Origin: Gemmatimonadales bacterium
GTDB lineage: Bacteria > Gemmatimonadota > Gemmatimonadetes > Palauibacterales > Palauibacteraceae
Direction: 5' to 3'
NCBI GenBank assembly: GCA_009841005.1
Contig: VXMR01000062.1
Coordinates: 1 to 59,778, forward strand
Length of the DNA: 59,778 bases
Of the stretch, positions 53,099 through 59,778 are shown in pieces; the stretch's first letter is position 1, and the number at the start of each line of letters is the position of its first letter. A program made the translations under genes and the position numbers. Below the pieces are notes generated by a model that worked only from the letters and a program-made list of their open reading frames with translations, did not search any database and was not told the DNA's origin.

Positions 53099-56000
53099 TC
53101 ACGGTGGGCCGATGGTGACCTCGCGTGCGCCGGGGGGGACGTCGACGCGCTCGACGGCGCCGCCGGGCCATCGGACTTCGATCGCCAGGGGGGCGGCAGA
53201 GAGGCCGAGGATCTGCAGCGGGTCGTCGTGGGAGCCGGTCCCGGACCCGGCCCTCACTTCGCGCGCGGGGCCGAGGCCGTCGGCGTACACCACGCGCAGG
53301 ACGGCTCCGATTCCGTGGCGGTTCTCCGCCGTCCCGGCGACGCGGACCCGCAGGCCGGGCGAGGTGCCGGCGCCGCGGAACAGTCGCGCCGCGCCGCCGT
53401 TGATCCCCAGCACGAAATCGAGGCGGCCGTCGCCGTCGATGTCCGCGGCCGCGGCGGCGCGCTGGTCTCCGTAGGCGGCGACCCCCGACTCCTGTCCCGG
53501 AACCGGGCGGAACCCGCCGCGCCCGTCGCCCTCGAGCCATAGCCCCCGCCCCGCGTCGTAGCGCGGCGTGTCCTCGTCGGTGGCGAAGAAGTTCTGGGAC
53601 AGGAACAGGTCCTCGCGGCCGTCTCCGTTGGCGTCCGCCACCAGGACTCCGAGCGAAGGAGCCTGCTGCGCCTCGCGCGGGAGCGGCGCCGCCTCGAAGC
53701 GGTCGCCCCGGTTCAGGAACACCATGTGCCGCAGTTCCGCCGCCTCCAGCCGACCCTCCGGCCACGCGCCCAGCACCTCGCTCACGTCCGCCTCGGCGTA
53801 GGCCGCGCGCGTCGGCATGCGCCCTCCCACCGGCGGGATGTGCTCGGCGAGCCGGCCCAGCGCTCCGAGAGGCGCCGACGCGCTGAGGCGTGCGTCCCGC
53901 TGCGCTTCCACGAGATCGAGGGTGCCGTTGCGGTCCACGTCGGCGAAATGGAGTTCGAGCGGGGCCCCGGGCGTCGGGCGGTACTCGGTGTTGTCTCCCC
54001 ACGAGACCGCCACCAGGTCCGGACGCCCATCCCCGTCGAAGTCGCCCGCGGACACGCCGTTCCAGCGCCCGACGTACACGGACAGGCCGACCGCCTCCGT
54101 GACGTCGGAGAAGCGCCCCCGGTCGTTCCGGAGCAGCCGCACGGGGCCCCACTCGATGGAGAGCGCGAGGTCCGGGTCGCCGTCCGCGTCGTAGTCCGCG
54201 AACACGGCTCCGGTCACCATGCCGAGACGCTCGAAGACCGCCGCGTCCCGCCGGTCCTCCTCGAAGCCGCCGCCCGGACGGCCCCGGAACACCCGGGAGG
54301 GGCCGGAGAGCGGATAGCCCCCCGGCATGACCCGCGCGCCCACGAAGAGGTCGAGCCGTCCATCGAGATCGTAGTCCGCGACGGCGAGTGGGCCCACCGA
54401 CCCCGACGACCCCGGCGCCACGCCGCGGTTGACCGGCGTCACCGCCACGCCCGCCATGGCGCCCGCAGGCCACGCCGCCGACACGACCGCCGGCACCTGC
54501 GTCACCTCGTCCGGCGGCGCCTCGTAGCTCGACAGCCCGAGCAGCACCCTGGCCGTGTCCGCCACCGGGAGCGGGATCACGGCGGTCTGGTCGACGGGCG
54601 CCCGCGGGCCGGCCAGCGTCACGCGGACCAGCGTCCCCCCGTCGTTCCGAAACAGCGCCGGCGCCGCGCCGGCGCCCGAGCCCAGCAGCAGGTCGGGATC
54701 CCCGTCGCCGTCCAGGTCGTGCCACGCCACGCTCGGCCCCATCCGGGACAGCCGCAGCGGGAGAAGCGGCTGCCGCGCCACCTCGGCGAACGGCGGTTCG
54801 TCGTGGATCGGCCCGAAGCTCTCGTCCAGCTCGAACCACGTGGCCGGCGCAGGGGCCGGCGCCGGCGCGGGCGTCCCCGTCTCGGCGCCCTCCGACGCCT
54901 CCGTTTCGAACACTTCGTACAGCCGATTCGCGCCATCGACGCGCACCACCGACCGGCCGCCGCCGCGCCAGTCCACGCCCAGCGTACCCTCGGCCACGTC
55001 CCCCATCGCGAATGAGACGAGCGCCTCCGAACCCGAGAGATACCCGCCGCCCGCCGCGACCTCCTTCGTCTGGCGCGGGAGTCCGGGGACCTCCAGCCAC
55101 ACAGTCGCCCCGACCCCGGCCGTGTTCGGCACCTCTCCCCGGAGCCGGACGGCCAGCCGCGGGGCCGCGGCGTCGTTGCGCAACAGCAGCGCCGGGCTGC
55201 CCAGCCGGTTCACGACCGCGTCCAGATCCCCATCTCCGTCGAAGTCCGCCAGCGCCGCCCCGTGCGACACGTCCGGCTCCGGCGCCACGCCCCACGCGCG
55301 CCCCACCTCCTCGAATCCGGTCCCGCCCACGTTCCGGAAGGCCACGTTGTGCAATGGCAGCGGACGGTACAGGAGGGTGGACTCGCGCTCGCCGGAGAGC
55401 CCGGCCTCCCGGATGGAGATCTGGGTGTCCGCGTCCATGAGGTCCCGGATGTGGCCGTTCGGGATGAGGAGGTCTTCGAATCCGTCCAGGTCCACGTCGA
55501 CGAAGAGCGCCGACCACGACCACCCGGACGCCTCGACCCCCGCCCGGCGCCCGATCTCCGCCCACGTGCCGTCCCCTCGGCTGGCGAGCAGCGTGTTGCG
55601 GTTCACCTGCTGCGCCCCGGCGGCTTCGCCGGGCGGCGTGTGCTCCACGCGCGACACCGGGTCCTGGGTTTTCCTTGAGCGCGAGTCGCGGGCCAGCATG
55701 TCGAGCACGAAGACATCCGCGTCGCCGTCCCGGTCGACGTCCGAGAAGTCCACCGCCATCGAGGAGGCGCTCGTCGTGGGAAGCGCATGGGGCGGCGGCA
55801 GGCGGAATGTGCCGTCCCCGCGATTGATCCACAGCCGGTCGGGACTGTGGAGATCGTTCGCGACGTAGAGGTCCGGGTCCCCGTCGTCGTCCAGGTCCCC
55901 GAAGCGGGCCGCGAGCCCCCATTCGGTCGGGGCGATCTCCAGCGGCACACCGTCGGCGTCCAGGAAGGCGCCGGAGGAGAACGGGACATGCCGGAAGCCG

Positions 56001-56872
56001 CCCCCGTCGCTGCCGCCGCCACCTTCGTTGAACTCATTCAGATAGAGTTCGTCGGCCTCCCCCCTCTCGAGCCGCACGACGCCATCCGCGCGCCACGCGA
56101 GTTCGTAGTGATCGGCGAAGCGCTCCACGACCTCGAATTCCCGTCCCACGCGCCGCACCGTATTGGGGAAGGCGACCTCGTCCCCGGAGAAGAGATCGAG
56201 CACGGAGCGGCTCTTGTACCGCGTGAGGTAGAGGTCGAGATCCCCGTCGCCGTCGATGTCGGCCAGCGCGCTCGACATCCCTCCCCGCGAATCCCGCAGC
56301 CCCGCGTCCGGCCCTTCCGCGAATCGCCCCGCTCCGTCGTTGAGGAAAACGGACTTCGGACCCTCGATGGAGGTGAGCAGGAGGTCGAGGTCGCCGTCTC
56401 CGTCCACGTCCACGAAGGTGGCGCCGGTCGAGAACCGGTCTCCCGCGTCGACGCCGCTCTCCGCAGCCGTCTCGCGGAACCGCCAGTCCCCCAGGTTGAG
56501 GTAGAGGGCGTTGGGCCCCTCCAGACGAGCGAGATAGAGATCCGGCCGGCCGTCCCCGTTCACGTCGCCCGCCGCCACTCCCGAGCCGTTCCCGCGCATC
56601 TGGTTCTCGATGAAGCGGGCGTCCGAGAGCGCGTTGCCGAAGTCGACCCCGGACCACGAGGGCGGAACGGAGGTGAATCCCGCTTCGGCCCCGTCCACCA
56701 CCAGGGGCCGCCAGCGGGCGCCCGGCACCTCCGTCCACTGGTCCCGCTGCGCCGGAGCGGAGAAATCAGCCGGGCCGCAGGCCGAGACGGCGGCGGACAG
56801 AGCGCAGACGGCCCGGCGGGCGGCACGGCTCGTGACGCGGGGGAGACGCTCAGAATCCGGAGAGGATCGCAT
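53099..56872 (-). CDS. CRTAC1-type FG-GAP/UnbV repeat lipoprotein
   Basis: A 1257-residue exported lipoprotein with lipobox ending at Cys32 (AVSAC). It carries at least ten FG-GAP/VCBS blades with calcium-binding DxDGDGDxD motifs (for example DVNGDGRPDLYLARL, DVDGDGDLDLLLTS, DLDDDGDPDLYVAN, DFDGDGDLDAVVN) that should fold into beta-propellers, and two ASPIC/UnbV domains: one in the middle (about residues 590-680) and one at the very C-terminus (about 1165-1255). An alanine/proline spacer lies between. Role unknown; such proteins are common beside TonB and peptidase genes in Gemmatimonadota. ATG 56872 overlaps the next gene by 23 nt. Confidence 0.9.
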   Translation of the reverse strand: MRSSPDSERLPRVTSRAARRAVCALSAAVSACGPADFSAPAQRDQWTEVPGARWRPLVVDGAEAGFTSVPPSWSGVDFGNALSDARFIENQMRGNGSGVAAGDVNGDGRPDLYLARLEGPNALYLNLGDWRFRETAAESGVDAGDRFSTGATFVDVDGDGDLDLLLTSIEGPKSVFLNDGAGRFAEGPDAGLRDSRGGMSSALADIDGDGDLDLYLTRYKSRSVLDLFSGDEVAFPNTVRRVGREFEVVERFADHYELAWRADGVVRLERGEADELYLNEFNEGGGGSDGGGFRHVPFSSGAFLDADGVPLEIAPTEWGLAARFGDLDDDGDPDLYVANDLHSPDRLWINRGDGTFRLPPPHALPTTSASSMAVDFSDVDRDGDADVFVLDMLARDSRSRKTQDPVSRVEHTPPGEAAGAQQVNRNTLLASRGDGTWAEIGRRAGVEASGWSWSALFVDVDLDGFEDLLIPNGHIRDLMDADTQISIREAGLSGERESTLLYRPLPLHNVAFRNVGGTGFEEVGRAWGVAPEPDVSHGAALADFDGDGDLDAVVNRLGSPALLLRNDAAAPRLAVRLRGEVPNTAGVGATVWLEVPGLPRQTKEVAAGGGYLSGSEALVSFAMGDVAEGTLGVDWRGGGRSVVRVDGANRLYEVFETEASEGAETGTPAPAPAPAPATWFELDESFGPIHDEPPFAEVARQPLLPLRLSRMGPSVAWHDLDGDGDPDLLLGSGAGAAPALFRNDGGTLVRVTLAGPRAPVDQTAVIPLPVADTARVLLGLSSYEAPPDEVTQVPAVVSAAWPAGAMAGVAVTPVNRGVAPGSSGSVGPLAVADYDLDGRLDLFVGARVMPGGYPLSGPSRVFRGRPGGGFEEDRRDAAVFERLGMVTGAVFADYDADGDPDLALSIEWGPVRLLRNDRGRFSDVTEAVGLSVYVGRWNGVSAGDFDGDGRPDLVAVSWGDNTEYRPTPGAPLELHFADVDRNGTLDLVEAQRDARLSASAPLGALGRLAEHIPPVGGRMPTRAAYAEADVSEVLGAWPEGRLEAAELRHMVFLNRGDRFEAAPLPREAQQAPSLGVLVADANGDGREDLFLSQNFFATDEDTPRYDAGRGLWLEGDGRGGFRPVPGQESGVAAYGDQRAAAAADIDGDGRLDFVLGINGGAARLFRGAGTSPGLRVRVAGTAENRHGIGAVLRVVYADGLGPAREVRAGSGTGSHDDPLQILGLSAAPLAIEVRWPGGAVERVDVPPGAREVTIGPP

Positions 56873-57476
56873 CCGCGCGGCCGACGAGGGCCCGGTTGAG
56901 CGACAGCCACGCCTCCACCGTCGCGGGATCCGCCCAACCCGAGGCGGTGGCCGCCGTCAGCCCCGAGCCTCCCGGCCAGGGGCGACGTTCGACGAACTCG
57001 AGCACGTCCTCGAAGGCGGAGAACACGGTGGGGTCCACCTCAGTTCCGACTGAGGTGAGACGCTCGGAAACGGCGCCCCACTCCGCGCGCGTCGCCGCGT
57101 CCACGGCCAACTGGGGCAGGCGGACGGCACCGGCCAGGGAGCCGCCCAGCGGGTCGGAGGAACCCGCCGAAGCCCCGGGTACGACCCAGGTCACGATCTG
57201 CCCCTCGAGCCCGAAGCGCCGGAACTCCTGCAGGCGGTAGAAGAGGGCGAGCGCGAGTTCCCGCTGAAGCTGCGCGGATTCGTCCGCGGCCTGGGCGAGT
57301 TGTCCCAGGCGCTCGTCCTGCCGCTCCACCATCCCCGCCAGGATGTCCGCCGCGGCGCCACCGTCGTCCGCGTTTCCGCCGCCCCCCCCCCCGGCGCCGC
57401 CCCGCGCGGCCCCGGCCGCGCCGCCCACGACGACGCCGGCCAGAAGACCCAGCGCCGCCGCGCGGGCCGGCTTCAC
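56850..57476 (-). CDS. Membrane-anchored or secreted protein of unknown function
   Basis: A 208-residue protein. The N-terminus is a signal or anchor (AAALGLLAGVVVGGAAGA) followed by a run of glycines; the mature part is helical (ILAGMVERQDERLGQLAQAA, QRELALALFYRLQEFRRFG), then a WVVPGASAG segment and a final helix ALVGRADAILSGF. I recognise no family. GTG 57476 overlaps the S9 peptidase stop (GTGA) and the end overlaps the UnbV lipoprotein by 23 nt, so all three genes are co-translated and probably function together. Confidence 0.7.
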   Translation of the reverse strand: MKPARAAALGLLAGVVVGGAAGAARGGAGGGGGGNADDGGAAADILAGMVERQDERLGQLAQAADESAQLQRELALALFYRLQEFRRFGLEGQIVTWVVPGASAGSSDPLGGSLAGAVRLPQLAVDAATRAEWGAVSERLTSVGTEVDPTVFSAFEDVLEFVERRPWPGGSGLTAATASGWADPATVEAWLSLNRALVGRADAILSGF

Positions 57477-59778
57477 GGCGAGTCGGTCGTCGTGCGCGCG
57501 TCGTCCTTCCCGACGCCCTTGACGTACTGGTCGAACCAGTCGATCCAGCGCGCCCACATGTCGAGGTTGTTCTCGATCGCGCGCGGCGTGTGCGACTCGA
57601 AGGGATACTCGAACAGCGCTGCCGTCTTCCCGAGCCCGGTGAGCGCGTGGATCATGCGCCTCGACTGGATGGGATAGGTGCCCGAGTTGTTGTCGTCCGC
57701 CCCGTGGTAGAGTAGGAGCGGGGTGTTGATCTGGTCCGCCTTGAAGAACGGGGACATCTCCATGTACACGTGGGGCGCCTCCCAGATGTCCCGCGGCTCG
57801 GCCTGGAAGCCCATCGGCGTGAGCGAGCGGTTGTAGGCGCCGTCCCCCGCGATCCCCGCCTTGAAGAAGGGCGTGTGCGCGAGGAAGTTCGCGGTCGCGA
57901 AGGCGCCGTAGCTGTGCCCGCCGTGCCCGATCCGGTCCATGTCGACGACGCCGAGCGCGTCCACCGCGCGGATCGCGGCGTACATCCCGTCGACCATGTT
58001 CGCGATGTAGTAGTCGTTGTAGTTCTCACCCACGATCGGGATGTCGGGATAGACGATCGCGTACCCCTGCGTGAGCCAGATGTCGGACCAGCGCAGCCAC
58101 GTCAGGTTCGTGTAGGCGTTGTGGTTGCGCGCGCGGATCGTCGCATTGTCGAAGTCGTCCTCGCTCCGGTACTCGCGGGGATAGGTCCAGAAGATGGCAG
58201 GCACCCTCGTGCCTTCGACGTAATCGACGGGGAGCGACACCCGCCCCTGGATCTCCAGCCCGTCCCGGCGCGTGAACTCGAAGTCGATGCGCCGCGCGGC
58301 GGTGAGCTGCGGGAACGGATCTACGTTCCGCGTCAGGTTCTCCATGTCCCCGCCCCGGGTCCACAGGTAGCTGTCCGGGAACGTGTTCTTCCCTTCCCGG
58401 CTCACGACCATGCGCTCCAGGTCGGCGTCGAGCGGGACGAGCGGCTGGTCGAAGCTGTTCCGCGACCCCTCGAACAGGCGCTCCGTGGCCCCGTCGGGGA
58501 TCGACAGCCGGTCGACGAAGGGCTGGGGCCGGAAGTCCTCCTTCCACCCGTCGCCGCGCAGGTAGGCGCTCGTCCCGCCGGAGGCCACCCAGGCGTACTC
58601 GATGCCGTTCCCGGTTCGGGCCGTGAGAAGGTCGCCCGGCAACGCGACGGCGTCTCCCGGATCGTGGAACGGAACGAGGGTGTGTCCCTCCGGGTCGCCA
58701 CCCCCCAGCGCGTAGTGCACGAGCGCGGCATCGCCATCCCGCCGCACATCGGCGAAGGCGTGGCGGCCGTCCACGGAGTAGGTGACGCCCGAGATCCGGT
58801 CATCGCTCGTCGCCACGACCTCCGCATCGCCGTCGCCGAACGGGGCGCGCCGCAGCATGATGCGGTCGGGGCGGTCGTCGTCCCCGTCTCCCCCATCCTC
58901 GGCCTCCGCGCGCTGCAGGTAGGAGATCCCGCTCCCGTCCGGACGCCACGTCCAGTCGCGCGGGTCCCCGTCCGATCCGCCGCCGCGCGCGCTCTCCCGC
59001 AGTTCGTGCTCCTCCAGCGTGGCGAGCACGTCGCCGCTCTCCACTTCGATGACCTCGGTGACGCGCGGGAAGCCGGTGTAGCTCGCGATATAGGAGAAGG
59101 GACGCGTGAGGCGGGTGGCGATCACATGACGTCCGTCGGGACTCACCGACAGCGACTCCCACATGCCTGGCTCGCCGACCGGCCGGGGCGACCGGCCGGG
59201 CGCCAGTTCCACGATCTGGCTGCGCGTGTAGTGCTCGAACAGGTCCGCGCCGTGCGCGTCCTCCAGCAGGAAAGGCATCGTGCGCGTCGGCGTCGCCTCC
59301 GCCCGCGTGTGGCGGATCGTCGGCCCCGACGGCAGCGCCGGAGCCGGCGGCGAGGATCCGCGGTCCGCCGGTGCCGCCAGCGTGAGGAGAGAACCTGAAG
59401 CCGTCCACTGCAGCATGCGCGAGGGCGCGGATCCCTGGCCCTGCGACGAGGTCCCGATGGAGCTGATCACATGGACGTCGCCGGCCGGCGTCACGCTGCC
59501 GTCGGCTGTATCGGCGATCCACGCCTCCGTGCGCTCCTCGAGGTGCGCGAGGAAGGCGAGCCGGGATCCGTCCGGCGACCACATGAGGTCGCTCACGTAG
59601 ATCCCCTCGGGAAGGTCTACGTCGACAAAGGCGCGATCGCTCAGCGAGTAGAATCGAAAACCGTACAGACCGTAGATGTCGAGGTGCCAGGGACGGTCGG
59701 CGCGCGCCCGGATCTCCAGCATTCCGAGGCGCAGCGTCTCCTCCCCCACCTCGGCCAGCGTCGAAAGCTCCGTGGAGA
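57473..59778 (-). CDS. S9 family (prolyl oligopeptidase-like) serine peptidase, N-terminus outside window
   Basis: At least 767 residues of an exported-type peptidase. The visible N-terminal two thirds are a beta-propeller with WSPDG-type blades (MWSPDGSRLAFLAH, SVSPDGRHVIATRL, TWRPDGSGISYLQ); the C-terminal alpha/beta-hydrolase domain has the catalytic serine in GHGGHSYGAFA, aspartate in YHGADDNNSG and histidine in PFESHTPRAIE. IPAIFWTYPREY and DMWARWIDWFDQYVKG are typical of the large S9 peptidases of Bacteroidota and Gemmatimonadota. The frame is open to the window end, so its start lies beyond. It leads a three-gene overlapping cluster. Confidence 0.93.
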   Translation of the reverse strand, partial: STELSTLAEVGEETLRLGMLEIRARADRPWHLDIYGLYGFRFYSLSDRAFVDVDLPEGIYVSDLMWSPDGSRLAFLAHLEERTEAWIADTADGSVTPAGDVHVISSIGTSSQGQGSAPSRMLQWTASGSLLTLAAPADRGSSPPAPALPSGPTIRHTRAEATPTRTMPFLLEDAHGADLFEHYTRSQIVELAPGRSPRPVGEPGMWESLSVSPDGRHVIATRLTRPFSYIASYTGFPRVTEVIEVESGDVLATLEEHELRESARGGGSDGDPRDWTWRPDGSGISYLQRAEAEDGGDGDDDRPDRIMLRRAPFGDGDAEVVATSDDRISGVTYSVDGRHAFADVRRDGDAALVHYALGGGDPEGHTLVPFHDPGDAVALPGDLLTARTGNGIEYAWVASGGTSAYLRGDGWKEDFRPQPFVDRLSIPDGATERLFEGSRNSFDQPLVPLDADLERMVVSREGKNTFPDSYLWTRGGDMENLTRNVDPFPQLTAARRIDFEFTRRDGLEIQGRVSLPVDYVEGTRVPAIFWTYPREYRSEDDFDNATIRARNHNAYTNLTWLRWSDIWLTQGYAIVYPDIPIVGENYNDYYIANMVDGMYAAIRAVDALGVVDMDRIGHGGHSYGAFATANFLAHTPFFKAGIAGDGAYNRSLTPMGFQAEPRDIWEAPHVYMEMSPFFKADQINTPLLLYHGADDNNSGTYPIQSRRMIHALTGLGKTAALFEYPFESHTPRAIENNLDMWARWIDWFDQYVKGVGKDDARTTTDSP

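Overview
This is a GC-rich (roughly 70%) bacterial chromosome segment with tightly packed, mostly overlapping genes on both strands. Several traits fit the phylum Gemmatimonadota, or a near relative: a 1613-residue NAD-glutamate dehydrogenase, an alpha-type glutamine synthetase, a CRTAC1-type FG-GAP/UnbV lipoprotein next to an S9 peptidase, ImuB/DnaE2, and many GTG/TTG starts. The phylum is inferred from gene content only. No rRNA, tRNA or CRISPR array was seen.

Layout. (1) 1-3825, minus strand: thiC (cut by the window start) behind a TPP riboswitch, then leuB, a rhomboid protease and a DUF72 protein. (2) 3968-6403: a visibly AT-richer accessory patch with a DUF3800 protein, a 63-codon gene remnant and a Fic enzyme. 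(3) 6744-14115, minus strand: one long overlapping run, ytxH-like, smpB, amidase, pyrK, pyrD, an AmgK-RapZ fusion, a MurU-like nucleotidyltransferase and a quinone oxidoreductase. It mixes pyrimidine synthesis with cell-wall turnover and amino-sugar salvage. A secreted M28 peptidase follows at 14204-15694. (4) 15780-30508, plus strand: DUF58 and BatA-like genes split by a foldback MITE, then mfd, a SurA-like chaperone, pdxA, ftsE-ftsX-envC, holB, moaC and wbpA. (5) 30398-36128: an MltD-like LysM transglycosylase, guaB and a small DUF2281-like gene on minus; wbpP and a phosphopantetheinyl transferase on plus. wbpA and wbpP together suggest acidic UDP-sugar synthesis for surface polysaccharide. 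(6) 36296-43061: glnA convergent with a cupin-gdh operon, a glutamate/glutamine node. (7) 43208-50623: a lipoprotein with three DUF4377-like units and an apparent ATT start, a secreted SUMF1-fold protein, and the mutagenesis cassette imuB-DUF6504-dnaE2. (8) 51094-53071: a GlcG/HbpS-like protein, a DoxX protein and a HicA-like/HTH gene pair behind a perfect 9-bp inverted repeat. (9) 53099-59778, minus strand: an S9 peptidase (cut by the window end), a small anchored protein and a large FG-GAP/UnbV lipoprotein.

Most striking observations: the MITE between an apparent ribosome-binding site and a TTG start; a recurring TAnnnT-N(5-7)-start layout that suggests leaderless mRNAs; the AmgK-RapZ fusion beside a MurU-like enzyme; the probable ATT start; and the toxin-antitoxin-like pair. 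None of these is proven to be a new system from sequence alone.
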